Shown: positions 1 through 12,075, counted from the first letter of the stretch. The stretch: 64,000 nt of DNA from Aureobasidium sp. EXF-3400 (GCA_024195585.1 SWBL01000208.1:1-64000); one strand, 5' to 3'. The notes: generated from the sequence alone by a model not told the origin. Translations and numbers: made by a program.

Positions 1-1
1 C

Positions 2-1156
2 GGCAAGCTCGACGACCACTTCCCTCTGGTCGTCTGGCAGACCGGCTCCGGTACCCAGTCCAACATGAACGCCAACGAGGTCATCTCCAACCGCGCTATC
101 GAGATCCTGGGCGGTACCATGGGCTCCAAGAAGCCTGTCCACCCCAACGACCACGTCAACATGTCCGCTTCCTCCAACGACACCTTCCCTACTGCCATGC
201 ACATTGCTGCCGTTCTCGAGATTGAGGAGGAGCTCCTCCCTGCCCTGCGCAGCCTCAAGGACGCCATGTACAAGAAGCAGCAGGCTTTCGAGAAGATCAT
301 CAAGATCGGCCGTACCCACTTGCAGGATGCCACTCCCTTGACTCTCGGTCAGGAGTTCTCTGGCTACGTCACCCAGCTCGAGTACGGTATCCTGCGTGTC
401 GAGTCCGCTCTCCCCCGTCTGCGCTACCTCGCCCAGGGTGGTACTGCCGTCGGTACCGGTCTTAACACCTTCAAGGGCTTCGCCGAGGACATTGCTACTG
501 AGGTCAGCAAGCTCACCGGCCACGAGTTCGTCACTGCTCCCAACAAGTTCGAGGCTCTTGCTGCCCACGACGCCATTGTTGAGGCTCACGGCCAGCTCAA
601 CACCTTGGCCTCCTCCCTCTTCAAGATCGCCCAGGACATCCGTTTCCTCGGTTCCGGTCCTCGTTGCGGTCTTGGTGAGCTCAAGCTTCCTGAGAACGAG
701 CCTGGTTCATCCATCATGCCCGGCAAGGTCAACCCCACTCAGTGCGAGTCTCTGACCATGCTCTGCTGCCAGGTCTTCGGTAACCAGGCCGCTGTCACCT
801 TCGCTGGTTCGCAAGGTAACTTTGAGCTCAACGTCTTCAAGCCCGTCATGATCCGCAACCTCCTCCACAGCTCGCGTCTCTTGAGCGACGGTATGCGCTC
901 TTTCGAGAAGAACTTGGTTGAGGGTCTTGAGGCTGACGAGAAGAGAATCGATGCTCTCCTCCACGAGTCTCTCATGCTTGTTACCTGCCTTAACCCTGTC
1001 ATTGGCTACGACATGGCCTCCAAGGTCGCAAAGAACGCTCACAAGAAGGGTCTCACCCTCAAGGAGAGTGCTATGGAGCTCAAGGCTCTGAGCGAAGAGG
1101 ACTTCGACAAGAACGTCCGTCCCGAGCTCATGCTTGCTCCCAAGGAGAAGAAATAA
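2..1156 (+). CDS. FUM1: Fumarate hydratase, class II (5' truncated by window edge)
   Basis: Interconverts fumarate and malate in the TCA cycle (mitochondrial and cytosolic in fungi). The frame is open from base 2, so the true start and about the first 150 residues lie outside. Class II fumarase motifs are clear: the [11 protein letters not shown] substrate loop, the [16 protein letters not shown] segment with a conserved His, and the family signature [11 protein letters not shown] near the middle. The C-terminus ends EKK with a TAA stop. The visible part is one exon with strongly biased, C-ending codons typical of a highly expressed gene. It is followed 260 bp later by an aldehyde dehydrogenase on the same strand. 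Identification is secure; whether the missing N-terminus carries a mitochondrial presequence cannot be seen. Confidence 0.97.
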   Translation, partial: GKLDDHFPLVVWQTGSGTQSNMNANEVISNRAIEILGGTMGSKKPVHPNDHVNMSASSNDTFPTAMHIAAVLEIEEELLPALRSLKDAMYKKQQAFEKIIKIGRTHLQDATPLTLGQEFSGYVTQLEYGILRVESALPRLRYLAQGGTAVGTGLNTFKGFAEDIATEVSKLTGHEFVTAPNKFEALAAHDAIVEAHGQLNTLASSLFKIAQDIRFLGSGPRCGLGELKLPENEPGSSIMPGKVNPTQCESLTMLCCQVFGNQAAVTFAGSQGNFELNVFKPVMIRNLLHSSRLLSDGMRSFEKNLVEGLEADEKRIDALLHESLMLVTCLNPVIGYDMASKVAKNAHKKGLTLKESAMELKALSEEDFDKNVRPELMLAPKEKK

Positions 1157-1416
1157 ATGTAGATCATGAAGCGACTTGTATAATATATATTTTCTGATAT
1201 CCATTTGAAGTGTGAGAATTTTCTCTCGGTATCTTGTATCTCAACCTCCTCATTGTGTATATCTTGCGTTGGTTGTGCCTTCTTGAAGTGGTTTGAGAAA
1301 TAATGCAATTTGGCGCACGGACGCTGCTTCTCCTTTCGCGGGAACCGGCCTCATCCTGCCGAGCCTTCATAACAATTTCCTTATTCGAGATACTCGAAGA
1401 ACAATACGACAAAAGA

Positions 1417-3544
1417 ATGGAGGAGGCATTGGACTGGGTATCTGAGAATCAGGGCACAGTCGCCTTGACTTGGGTCGCTGTCGTGTTCGCCACCGCTGTT
1501 CTGTGGCTCGCGACAAAAGGAGAATCTGAAGCCGCTGTGGACTTTGAAGTGCCATTGCCTAAGCAGTGTGAGCCTGGTTGGCAAGGAGAGGTCTTGCACG
1601 AACCAAGTTTGAAGGTTTGTCTCTCTTTTCATTTTCCAATATATTCTCTGCTTGATGTGTTTTTCTTGTATTTTGATTTCCCTTATGATCCTTTGAGAGA
1701 AAGATCTGTCAAGCATTGAGCTTTGGAAAATGGATATCACGAACTCGCTGAGAAAGAATGATAATCCGATCTAACATCTCGTCGTCCTGCTGGATGCTCA
1801 TGTAAACCCTTCCAACTCACCATAATGATCGTTTCTCGTGGCCAAAGAGAATGCGCAGACTTGTATGAATGTGACTGACATGAACGTATGCAGATTTCAG
1901 GTTCTTCAGCTGTTCAATGCTATTGCCCAGCAACGGGTCAACTCCTCGGCGTCATCAACCCTTCTACTCCTGATGGCATTGACAGAGCTATTGCACGTGC
2001 TCAAGATGCTCAACGTACTTGGGCACTGACGACCTTCTCGCAACGTAGAAAGGTGCTTAGGACATTGTTGAAGTAAGTTCTGTCGTTTCTACCTCTTGAT
2101 GCAATGCTGACCGAGCACAAGATACGTCCTCACTCATCAAGACGATATCGCCACAGCAGCATGTTTGGACTCTGGCAAGACACGTGTTGATGCTCTTTTT
2201 GGTGAAATCCTGGTGACAGCTGAGAAACTCAAGTGGACGATCGACCATGGCGAGAAGGCTTTGCAACCATCTTCCCGTCCTACAAACCTACTCATGATGT
2301 ATAAGTCCAACTCAGTCGTCTACGAGCCTCTCGGCGTCGTGGCTGCCTGCGTCAGCTGGAACTACCCTTTCCACAACCTCTTGGGACCCATCATCTCAGC
2401 ACTGTTCGCCGGAAACGCAATTGTTGTCAAAGGATCTGAACAGACAGCCTGGTGCTCTGTCTTCTTTGCGGACATCGTCAAAGGCGCTTTGGTGGCTTGT
2501 GGACACAGCCCCGAGCTGGTACATGCTGTGACTTGTTGGCCTACCACAGCAGAGCATCTTACTTCTCACCCTGGCATTTCTCATCTGACCTTCATCGGCA
2601 GCAAGCCTGTGGCTCACCATGTCTGTACTTCAGCTGCCAAAGCTCTCACGCCAGTGGTGGTAGAGCTGGGCGGTAAAGACGCAGCCATCATTCTCGATGC
2701 TCCCAACGGCAAGCCCATGGGCAAATCTGAATTGCAGAGAATCGAAAGTATCATCATGCGCGGTGTCTTCCAATCTGCTGGTCAAAACTGTATCGGCATT
2801 GAGCGTGTCGTCGCCATGCCTCTTGCCTATGACTACCTTCTCTCCGTCCTACCCCCAAGAATCCGCTCCCTCCGTCTCGGCAATGCCCTCACATCCACCG
2901 AAGTCGACGTCGGCGCCCAAGTCAGCCCGGCCAATTTTGGAAAACTCGAATCTCTCATTGCCGAAGCCGTATCCCAAGGCGCCATCTTGCTTGCAGGCGG
3001 TAAACGCCACTCTCACCCTGAATACCCCCAAGGCCATTACTTCACACCGACTCTACTTGCAGAAGTAACTCCAGAGATGCGCATCGCACAGGAAGAGTGT
3101 TTCGCCCCTATCTGCTTGCTCATGCGCGCAGAAACAGTCGACCACGCCATCAGCATCACAAACTCCACAATCTATGGCTTAGGCTGCAGTGTCTTTGGTC
3201 CCGCCTCCTCACCTTTGCACCACGTAGCTTCAAGCGTCAAAAGCGGCATGGTCGCCATCAACGACTTTGCAGCCTACTATGCCGTCCAACTTCCTTTTGG
3301 CGGTGTAGGCGGCAGTGGATACGGTCGTTTTGCAGGTGAAGAAGGACTCAGGGGTCTGTGTAATGCGAAGAGCGTTTGTGTTGATCGATGGCCGTCGCTT
3401 ATTAAAACTGCTATTCCTGCTGGTTTGGATTACCCTATGAGGCCAACGGCGTGGGAGATGGGCAAGGGTGTTGTCGAGTTGGGGTATGAAGAGACTTTGA
3501 TGCGTAAGATCAGGGGACTAAAGAGGATGCTGGGAGGTATGTAA
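1417..3544 (+). CDS. MSC7: Membrane-anchored aldehyde dehydrogenase, MSC7-like
   Basis: Model: join(1417..1614,1894..2072,2122..3544), 599 aa. Oxidises an unidentified aldehyde with NAD(P). Residues ~14-32 form one hydrophobic segment, so the enzyme is probably ER- or membrane-anchored, as in the yeast Msc7/YHR039C group. The ALDH fold follows: the Glu loop VVELGGKDAA and the catalytic cysteine in FQSAGQNCIG, with cofactor-domain motifs around PFHNLLGP. The ATG at 1417 starts just before the anchor; the frame is open upstream to 1303. Intron 1 is 279 bp, long for this window; intron 2 is 49 bp. Splices restore the family reading frame (K|ISGSSAV and LLK|YVLTHQ). The substrate is not predictable from sequence. 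Confidence 0.9.
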
Positions 3545-4325
3545 ACCCCGATTGCTCGTGCTCAGATATCACATGCAGAAACAAGACGATGGACTCGGGT
3601 ATCTATTCATAGCCGTATCAGAAATTATGTAGTATCACAAAAAGCAAAAGCCATTCTTACACTCACCACCCAACGTATCGAACAGGGCATAAAGAACAAA
3701 GGTCTGACAAGATAAAAAGGTGATGGACAATCTCTGCCCAAGCACGGCAGAATACAAAAATACAGCCGAACTCATGACAGAAGGCATCAATAGGATGTTG
3801 ACAAGATGAAAATAGGATGAGACGAACAATTACTAAAACAAGGGTCGGCCAAGTCACTAAGGGAGAGAACAATCCAGCAAATCAGGAAGGAAGGAACGAT
3901 CCAGCAAAGTAGGAAAGAACGATCCAGCAAATCGGGAAAGGTGCGACGACCAGGTCAAGGGCGAGGAAGGAACGACCGAGCAACTAAGGAAAAGAACCAT
4001 CGGGCAAAGTAGGAAGGAAACGATCTAAACAAAGAACCCACAATCTAACAAAACAGGAGAACGATTGATCTAGTAAAATAGCAAAGAACGATCTAGCAAA
4101 AAAAAAAAAAAAAGGAAGGAACGATCAAGCAAATGTGGGAAGGAATGACCAAGCCAAAAGGGCGATGAAGGAACAATCGACACAAATTCAAAGAGGCAAA
4201 CTGCCGATATAAGCAAACAGCAAACAGCAAATGCAAGGATCCAAAAGGAAGATACAGAATGTCTAGATTCATGAAAATGTACAGAAAAACGCCTTCCAAT
4301 CCCCCATTTCCCAACCTCCAAGCCC
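3545..4325. other. Convergent intergenic region containing a degenerate minisatellite
   Basis: Lies between the 3' ends of the aldehyde dehydrogenase (+) and the beta-glucosidase (-). I see no gene. The first ~300 bp is unremarkable; the rest is dominated by the repeat annotated separately. Confidence 0.7.
3862..4205. repeat. Degenerate ~22-28 bp minisatellite
   Basis: About 12-13 diverged copies of a unit near GGAAGGAACGATCCAGCAAA follow each other, with variants such as AACGATCTAGCAAA, AACGACCGAGCAAC and AATGACCAAGCCAAA. One copy carries a run of about 16 A near 4100. It sits 3' of the beta-glucosidase gene and may be in its 3' UTR. Confidence 0.8.
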
Positions 4326-7247
4326 CTAAGCAAACAAAGCCTCAGTACTAAGCTTTCCCTTCTGCTGGATATCTCTCGAAGAGAAACCTAATTGCAACTC
4401 GAACTCACCCATCGGCAAGACCCAATTCTGAATTCCAACATCCCAGAATGATAGATCCTTTCTCGTCAACTCCAGAGAAACCTCAACACGCTTCTCAGGA
4501 GTAACGAAGAGTTTATCGAAGGCACGGAGCACGCGGACAGGGAAGTCGACTGCATTGCCCAAGGAATCGGTGATGGGGGTGGAGGGGTAAGAGATGTAGA
4601 GCTGGACTACACAGTCGCCGGGTAGGGATCCAGTGTTGGTAAGGGAAGCTTGGACGACAGCGATAGGGGTGTAAAGGTCGGGGTTTCCGCCTTCTGCTCC
4701 ACCTGCTGGCGATGGCGGTTGAGTGATCTCGTAGCCTTTGGGGTAAGGATATTTGCCAGTCTTGATTTCATCCACGGACTTGATGTAGGGGTAGATGTAT
4801 TTCTTGAGGGCGATGAAGTTTTCAGGCCAAAGTGCTGTGCGTGCATCTGGGATGGACACGTCCATGTGGGGAGGTGTGAGCGCTTCAGGGCGCTTGGCTG
4901 GAAGAGTAGCGTATTCGGTGGCTACGGGGTGGATGAAGAGACTGCTGAGGTGGAAGGTCGTGTATGAAAGACCATAGCCGAACTCGTAGCGTGGCTCAAT
5001 GTTGTGCTTGTCAAAGTAGCGGTAGTCAACGTATAAGCCTTCCGAGAAGTTCTGTTGAGGGATCACAGCGTTAGGGTGGTAGAGGATCTTGCTCGTCGGC
5101 CCGTAGTCGTCTTCATGCTTAGCGATCGTGTATGGCAGGCGACCTGAGGGATTGACATCTCCAAAAAGGATGGAATCCAATGCGTTGCCGCTCTCTTGAC
5201 CAGGCAGGTTTGCGTACAACACAGCCTTTACTCCAGGTAGATCGATCCACTTCTCTAGGATAACAGGACCGACGGAGTGGACAACGACAATTGTGGGACC
5301 ACCACACTTAGCTGCGACCTTTTGAACCAGTTCGTCACCGCCCTTCTGGGCGTAAAGATCGTTACGATCACCCTTGACATCCTTCCAGGAAACGTAACCC
5401 TCGCCTCCATCACTGTTGATCATGACAAAACACAAGTCCTGATCGGTCGCGCGCGAAGAATGCTTGTCCAAGTCTTGATAGTTGGAAGGGTAGTCGGAAA
5501 GAGTGACGCTCTCTACGTCAAATCCGAGATGAATGCCCTCAGCAGGGGAAACAAGGTAAGGGAACTCGACGGTGCCAGATCCCCATCCCTGAGCAAGAGT
5601 TCCTTCGTTGCAAGCACGGTCTGGGCAAGCATTGGGTCCTTTGCCATTGTTGAAAGCGTCTTCACCAAAGATAGCGACACGAAGCTTATCGCCGTTCTTG
5701 GTCATCTTCTTACCATCGCGGTTCAGAGGAAGAACATGGTCATCGTTCTTCAGCAGCACAGTGCCCTCGGCAGCAATCTGGCGGGCAAGTTTACCATGAG
5801 CGTCTTTACCTTCGCCCTGGACATTGACGAACTTGTTGACGATTCCCTTGGTAGTGTCATTGCTTCCAGGATGCAACAAGCCGATTTCATCATCGGTCCA
5901 TGACGAGAAGTTTGGACCACCACCGTCCTTCTCAGCAGGCCACTTAGACTTGTCATCTTGGCCGAATTGATACCAAGCAGCAACAACACGTAACGCCATA
6001 TCATTGAGGCGCTCCATGGGGACACTTCCGTTGAAGACAGCCTTAGTCAGTTCACCGCCCCAGACAGATTGGCCATCCACCCAGCGGAGGCCATCACCAG
6101 GCATGCTCATATCAAGACCAGCAAGAGCAGAAGCAACGCCGCTTCTCTGAGCGAGCCAGTCGCTCTGCACGAAGCCTTGGAAGCCCATTTCATCCTTGAG
6201 AATACCGTTGAGCAGCTTGCTGTTCTGGCAGGCATAACTCTGGTTGACCTGGTTGTACGAACACATGACACTGCCAACACCAGCCTTGACACTCTCAGCG
6301 AATGGCCAAGCGTATATCTCGTGCAGAGTTCTGTCGTCAATGTTGCTGCTGATGGCGTTGGGAGTACCCCACTCCCAGCTCTGGCGGAAATGCTCCTGTT
6401 CGTTGGCAATGTAGTGTTTTGCAGTGGCGATAATGCCCTCCTCTTGGATACCGCGGATCATGGCAGCAGCAGCAAGACCTTGCAGAACAGGATCTGAACC
6501 GAAACCTTCCCAGTTTCTTCCGCCAGCGGGTAAGCGACCGAAAGGACCCATGCTTGGGCCAAGCACGATGTGAACACCCTTGCCGTAGGCTTCACGGCCA
6601 TGTGCACGACCCTTGAGGTAAATCAATTCCTTGTTCCAAGTGGATCCGAGGGTGATGCCAGCAGGGAAGGCAGTAATGTTATCGGCGAATCTGAGACCAA
6701 GAGGACCGTCCTGCAAGCAGAGAGAGGGGAAGCCCAATCGTTCGACAGGACCAGTGTTTCCCACGCACATGCCCATCTCCCAACCAGTGCCAGTGGTGAT
6801 GTTGACTTTCTCAACGACAGACATCTGAGAAACCAGGGCAGCAGCCTTCTTGTAGGCCTCTTCCCAAGCAGCAACGGTACCTCCTCTTGGTGACGGGTAC
6901 CACGGATCACTTTTGCCGCCCTCAGGCTCAGTCTTGTAAACCCAGATACCTCCAGCGCTCAGAAGCAGAACCAGAGCAGCAGTAAAGAGCAGGAGCATCA
7001 TGCAGCACATGCGGGATGGGATCAAGTAGCGGCGCCATGTTGAGCGACGGCGTGTGACGAATACTGAGTCGGGGGCTTGTGATGTGTCGTCCTTGTATGG
7101 TCTGTTCGAGGCCTTGAGAGGGTCGAGTTCATTGATCGAGGACGAGATGGAATCGCGCGACGATGTGGTAGACAGGCGGTAGTCTTCGGCATGGTCGAGC
7201 GATTGACGGGGTGACGCTCGATGCGTCAACTCGTAGCCTTGCGACAT
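4326..7247 (-). CDS. bglE: GH3 beta-glucosidase, type II membrane protein
   Basis: Hydrolyses terminal beta-D-glucosyl residues of cello-oligosaccharides or related glucans. One exon, 973 aa. An ~80-residue Ser/basic cytosolic tail precedes one strong membrane segment at ~81-103, then the GH3 N-terminal barrel. Substrate-binding and acid/base regions include GRNWEGFG and AKHYIANEQE; the nucleophile Asp lies in GFVQSDW. The C-terminal (alpha/beta)6 sandwich and a fibronectin-III-like domain end the protein. There is no cleavable signal peptide, which matches the fungal BglE/BglF class rather than the secreted BglA enzymes. The ATG at 7247 starts MSQGYELTHR. The gene converges with the aldehyde dehydrogenase. 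The subfamily letter is by resemblance only. Confidence 0.93.
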   Translation of the reverse strand: MSQGYELTHRASPRQSLDHAEDYRLSTTSSRDSISSSINELDPLKASNRPYKDDTSQAPDSVFVTRRRSTWRRYLIPSRMCCMMLLLFTAALVLLLSAGGIWVYKTEPEGGKSDPWYPSPRGGTVAAWEEAYKKAAALVSQMSVVEKVNITTGTGWEMGMCVGNTGPVERLGFPSLCLQDGPLGLRFADNITAFPAGITLGSTWNKELIYLKGRAHGREAYGKGVHIVLGPSMGPFGRLPAGGRNWEGFGSDPVLQGLAAAAMIRGIQEEGIIATAKHYIANEQEHFRQSWEWGTPNAISSNIDDRTLHEIYAWPFAESVKAGVGSVMCSYNQVNQSYACQNSKLLNGILKDEMGFQGFVQSDWLAQRSGVASALAGLDMSMPGDGLRWVDGQSVWGGELTKAVFNGSVPMERLNDMALRVVAAWYQFGQDDKSKWPAEKDGGGPNFSSWTDDEIGLLHPGSNDTTKGIVNKFVNVQGEGKDAHGKLARQIAAEGTVLLKNDDHVLPLNRDGKKMTKNGDKLRVAIFGEDAFNNGKGPNACPDRACNEGTLAQGWGSGTVEFPYLVSPAEGIHLGFDVESVTLSDYPSNYQDLDKHSSRATDQDLCFVMINSDGGEGYVSWKDVKGDRNDLYAQKGGDELVQKVAAKCGGPTIVVVHSVGPVILEKWIDLPGVKAVLYANLPGQESGNALDSILFGDVNPSGRLPYTIAKHEDDYGPTSKILYHPNAVIPQQNFSEGLYVDYRYFDKHNIEPRYEFGYGLSYTTFHLSSLFIHPVATEYATLPAKRPEALTPPHMDVSIPDARTALWPENFIALKKYIYPYIKSVDEIKTGKYPYPKGYEITQPPSPAGGAEGGNPDLYTPIAVVQASLTNTGSLPGDCVVQLYISYPSTPITDSLGNAVDFPVRVLRAFDKLFVTPEKRVEVSLELTRKDLSFWDVGIQNWVLPMGEFELQLGFSSRDIQQKGKLSTEALFA

Positions 7248-7759
7248 GGTTGTGCTGAATGAATGCTGACGTTATGACATATGAGGAGGACCGTGAAGCG
7301 CGTGTCTTATGCTGCCTCCTGGGATGTCTGCACAAACACAGATGTAGAGAAGCAAAAGAAGCACCCTCGTACCTGACGAGTTACGCCATCTGTCTGGAGC
7401 ACTGCAGTTGCACAAGCCACATCTTGATTTATCGATTGCCCCACATCAAATCCAGCACCATTTCCTAATTTGGTAGGGACATGCAAGCCACCCTCAAAGT
7501 CTCCGACTCTCACAAAAAAAGCAGACGGACCAAAGGACGAACAATACAACATGTGTTTTTGTCGACATGAAATTTTGCTTCATTGTTTCGAGATATACAC
7601 AAAACACCGACCCATCACGTTCGTGTTGCAATTCGCCATAGCACATCATAGGTCCAGCGCAGCTTGGGCAGGTCCGACCTGTTCCCTAAATCAGCCCTCC
7701 GCTCGGGTATCAATTTGAGGCTGCTCAACGTCGCATCTGACCCTTTTCAAGTGTTCCTC
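7248..7759. other. Intergenic: bglE promoter side and malate synthase 3' flank
   Basis: About 510 bp holding the 5' flank of the beta-glucosidase and the 3' end region of malate synthase. No gene, repeat or clear regulatory element seen. Confidence 0.6.
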
Positions 7760-9557
7760 CTACAGCTTGGAAGCAGGAGCGGGGCTACCCACAGACGTGA
7801 TCTCGTCGTACAACAACCTGTGTGATCCGCGTTAGCAATCTTGTCCCACTCTGTATCCTTGAACCAGTCGAGGCTGTCACTTACGATGTCAAGAACTCGT
7901 CATACTGCTCTCCAGTCACTTGTGTAGCGAAGTACTTCTCTGCAAGCTGGTACTTGTGGCCCTTTGGTGCCTTGGAGCCGAGCTCTTGGGCCTGCTCGTG
8001 GAGGAGCTTGAGTGCGTACTCCTTGTTGATTATCTGGCCTTCGGCTGTCGTTGCTTGGTGCCTGCACCACTGCCAAAGTTGACTTCTGCTGACCTCGGCA
8101 GTTGCTGCATCCTCCATCAAGAAGTTAATGGGCACGCAACCAACTCCTCTGAGCCAGCCTTCCATGTAGCCCAGGCCGATGTTGAGGTTCTTTCTGATAC
8201 CGTCTTCGGTGATCTTTCCGGGCACGTTCATGTTAAGGAGGTCGTACTGCTTGATGTTGACCTCCAATCTGCGAACGTGAAGCTGGTTGGGTGTGGGCAT
8301 GTGCTCATTGAAGACCTCGGCGGCAATGCTGGCAAGAGCAGGGTGGGCAACCCAGGTGCCATCGTGGCCAGCCTTGACTTCACGGAGCTTGTCGGCACGG
8401 ACACCAGCCATGGCCTTGTCGTTGGCCTCCTTGTCGTCCTTGATGGGGATCTGGGCAGCCATACCACCCATGGCGTGAACACCTCTACGGTGGCAAGTCT
8501 TGATCAAAAGCTTGACGTAGGCATCCATGAAGGGAGAAGTCATGGTGACAGCTGAGCGGTCAGGCAGAACAAAGTTGGGGTTCTGGCGGAAACGCTTGAT
8601 AACAGAGAAGATGTAATCCCAACGACCACAGTTCAGACCTGAAGAGTGGTCACGAAGCTCGTAGATGATCTGATGGAATGTTAGCCAGCCTCATGAGACC
8701 TTATACTATTGGAACTCACCTCGTCCATCTCAAATGCTGCCATGATGGTCTCGATCAAGACAGTACCTCTGATGGTACCACGGGGCATGCCGATGTAGTC
8801 CTGGGCAAGGTTGAAGACGTCGTTCCAGAGTCTAGCCTCGAGATGGCTCTCCATCTTGGGGAGGTAGAAGTATGGGCCAGCTCCTCTCTTGACGAGCTCC
8901 TGGGCGTTGTTGAAGAAGTAGAGACCAAAGTCGAACAAACTGCCCGACATGGGCTCACCGTCAACAGTGAAGTGCTTCTCCTCCAGGTGCCAGCCACGAG
9001 CACGGGCAATGAGTGTGGGTAGCTTACGGTCGGTGCGGAGCTTGTACTCCTTTTCGCCAATCTTGAAGTCCACTTGCTTGCGGATGGCATCGTAGAGGTT
9101 GAGCTGACCATTGATCATGTTGTCCCAGGAAGGTGCGCTAGAGTCTGAAATTCATCGTTAGAAGCTTGTCCTTTTTCAAGTTGCTAGCTCACATACCCTC
9201 AAAGTCTGCCATATATGTCCAGACATCCGAGTTCAGGGCGTTGACAACCATCTTTCTGTCGGTAGGACCGGTAATCTCGATTCTGCGGTCGGCGAGACCG
9301 GGAGCTGGCGGTGCACCTTTCCATGCATCGCTGTCGCGGATGTGCTTAGTCTCGGGGAGGAAGTCGGGAAGTTTTCCAGCGTCAAGCTCGGCCTGACGGA
9401 CCATGCGTCTTTGCAACAATTCCTTGCGAGTCTTGTTGAATGTGCGGTGGAGAAGAGCCAGGAAGACGGTAGCTTCCTTGGAGATGACCTTGCGGGTCTT
9501 GTCATTGAGAGGTCCGAGGATGTTGACCTCACGGAGGATGTAGTCTGGTGATGCCAT
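7760..9557 (-). CDS. acuE: Malate synthase, glyoxysomal/peroxisomal (PTS1 SKL)
   Basis: Model: complement(join(7760..7817,7885..8669,8720..9144,9197..9557)), 542 aa, the usual length. Condenses glyoxylate and acetyl-CoA to malate in the glyoxylate cycle. The PROSITE-type signature [16 protein letters not shown] begins exon 3. The start MASPDYIL at 9557 fits the family; the frame is open a further 13 codons upstream. The last exon (58 nt) encodes the C-terminus ending SKL, a type 1 peroxisomal signal. In the unspliced RNA a TAA lies inside the last donor (TCG|TAAGTG region), so intron retention would remove SKL. Introns are 67, 50 and 52 bp. In aspergilli this gene is acetate-induced through FacB; I did not locate FacB sites. 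Confidence 0.97.
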
Positions 9558-12075
9558 TGTTTCTTTTGCTATCTGGGGTATAAATGTGTGTTGCACAGAT
9601 GGGATAGGAAAGTTCAGAGAAGAAAGAAGGAATGAGGAGCAGACCCCTTACGTATATATGTATCTGTCTCGTATGCCGTCAGAGATAACCTTACCGAGGC
9701 TAGTGATCATAGCTCTTCTACACCTTGTGCGCCGGGGAGAACGGCGGGCGAGGGGAGGAGCACTCAAATGGTCGAGATTCGGGGTGCTGGTGTGGGGAAG
9801 TTCTTTGCCATGGTTCACGTCATACTCTTTTCGGCAGTCATATTTCGCCTCCGGATCAACAATTCTATGTCATTTATCATCTATATGAGAGTCTCTTGTT
9901 CGTTCTTCACGTTTGAAAAGGCATTGGTGTCTTGGGCAGACAAATACCGCGGTCTGGCAAACCATCACTCTTTTGCTCTTCACATGATGCCGATGCCGAG
10001 GTCAGAGAAACAGTCACAGCAGAATGTCAAGCTTGCGCAAGGACCCGATACCGCTCCGTGTTTCTCCATTCCGGTACCCCGGAAGGCGCCGTGCTCGTGA
10101 TAGGGACTCAAAAGATGCCTTCTTTACATGTAGACATCGAGTCACCCTCAGGTGTTTTCATCGAGTAAAACGAACAACACGGTTTCATATCAACGCTTCG
10201 CACGCGTTTCTTAGGCTGCTTTTGAGAACTTGTTATATGCTTCTATCGAGTAAAACAATGGCGCTATCTCGTTACGCAAATTGCACTTTCTTTCGCCGTT
10301 GCACGTGTTTCCTGCTAGCAAGAGGAGTTGTATCGACGAGAAAGCCCCAGGTGTCTTGTGTGCTGCAAAAACTCCATCGCGATATACCACAGCATCGATA
10401 ATGGAAGTCACACTCGAGAAAATCTCACTAAGTCTTTCATCAATGGCAATGTCCAAATAACTGTATCTCTAGTTGACACATCTTGGCCTCCACCTTGATC
10501 ACCATCGACTTTGTGCTCCAAATTCGTATATTATGTCAGTGTATTCTTTGGAAAAGAGGTTTCGTACTGCAAGATCTAAGCAACAGCAATCTTACACCGC
10601 ACCAGACATAATCCCATTGACAACAGATTCATTGGACGACATGCTGATCCTGTACAGTATGTAACAATGTCCACTCTGGAGTCACATCAAATCCAGCCGG
10701 TCTTCGATCTCGCAGCATCCTCCTTCTCAGCAGCCCCTTTGTCTGCTTCGGTCTGTTCAATGGCGGCTTCGTCTCCAGATGTTGCATGTTCATGGGTTCA
10801 GCAAGCGGTGTTGCTTCGTCCCTAAAAACTCATGTCTCGACTCGCGCACGCTTCTTACGATGTTCGCGACGAGGTAATCTTCTCCGTCGATGGATAATAA
10901 CTCATTCGATAGATAACACTATCGCGATGCACATTCACATATGACGAGTTCCAATCTGAAGTCTGACAAAGACAGGTGCAAAATCCATGTCGACAGCGTA
11001 CTCTATCTTGTGGCCCTGTACTTTGATCTGACTACTGTTGGATTGTTGTTGATGTCTCAGGATTTACTGTGAGAGGTTGAATTCGGAAGCCTGCACGCCG
11101 AGACGTCGGCTTCTCTGGGCAAAACTTCGTGCGGAGTGAGTGTTTGTCACAGAAATTCACCACGACTCAAAAAGTGGTCCTTTTATGCAAACTCATATCC
11201 GGCTTCGACGTCATGCAGAAACGGGCTGTTAGACGAAAAGTGGAAGACGCAAAAGCTGCAGTACGACTTAGCGAACAGAATGCTTGCCCGCCTTGTCCTG
11301 GAGCTGTAGGGTCACTGACTACCGAAACCTGCTGGCCGACGCCGCGAGAACCAGTTTAAGGATGCAAAACTTTTCCTAAAAACGTAAAAATTGCACCTGC
11401 AGCATGGCGCGTTTTCGAGCTTTCAAACCCTAGTTTCGAGCTGAGCCCTATCCCTCCAGCGTACCGCCGCGCAACGGTCAATGCCATGTCAAACCTATCC
11501 ACCTACGTCGATCAGTAGAAGTCTTGCAATCAGCGATCCACTGATGGTCAAGTACAAGAGCTCCGAGATGCCCACTGGATCGTCATAGTCTTGTGCCTCC
11601 CTGTTGAACTTAGGATTCGAGGACGTACTGATTCCATTGCACACTATCAATCTCTTCTTCCCTTCCAAATATCCTTCCCTTTCCAACATCATCAGCTTTC
11701 CCCCAATCTCCTACATTGGCATTGACCCTTTGATGGTTTCAGTGCCTTGCTCCTGATAATACCCGACATACTTTACATCTTTTGACAGAGTCGAGGAACG
11801 AAAGATTGTCTTCTTGACTATCCAGATCCGATTCGAGCTGTGCGTTACGTGCGTGCCAGGCATCTTCAACATCGAGTCGTCTGCCCAAGCAACAATTCTC
11901 GCCAAAGCAACATCATTCGCCATAAGTTGTACACACTACCAAAGCGACATCCTTTCGATCGATCACGCATTGAGACGCTTGATCACCCAAGAGCCATCGA
12001 GCGAACCAAAGCGCCATCCCCTTTGCGACGTGATATTCGGCAATACCATTCGTGTACAGCTTCACAAACTTCGAC
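9558..12075. other. 2.5-kb gene-poor region upstream of malate synthase
   Basis: The first part is the malate synthase promoter. No convincing complete gene is present. A minus-strand stretch (11495..11923) is open except for one TAG and looks weakly protein-like; it is treated as a finding. A 12-bp direct repeat near 10160 and 10245 is probably chance. Confidence 0.5.

Noticed and set aside
1..9557. Metabolic gene cluster of fumarase, aldehyde dehydrogenase, beta-glucosidase and malate synthase
   Set aside because: Mixed strands, separate promoters and no shared dedicated pathway; neighbourhood is likely accidental.
10160..10256. 12-bp direct repeat ATCGAGTAAAAC
   Set aside because: Two short copies only, with no associated structure; compatible with chance.
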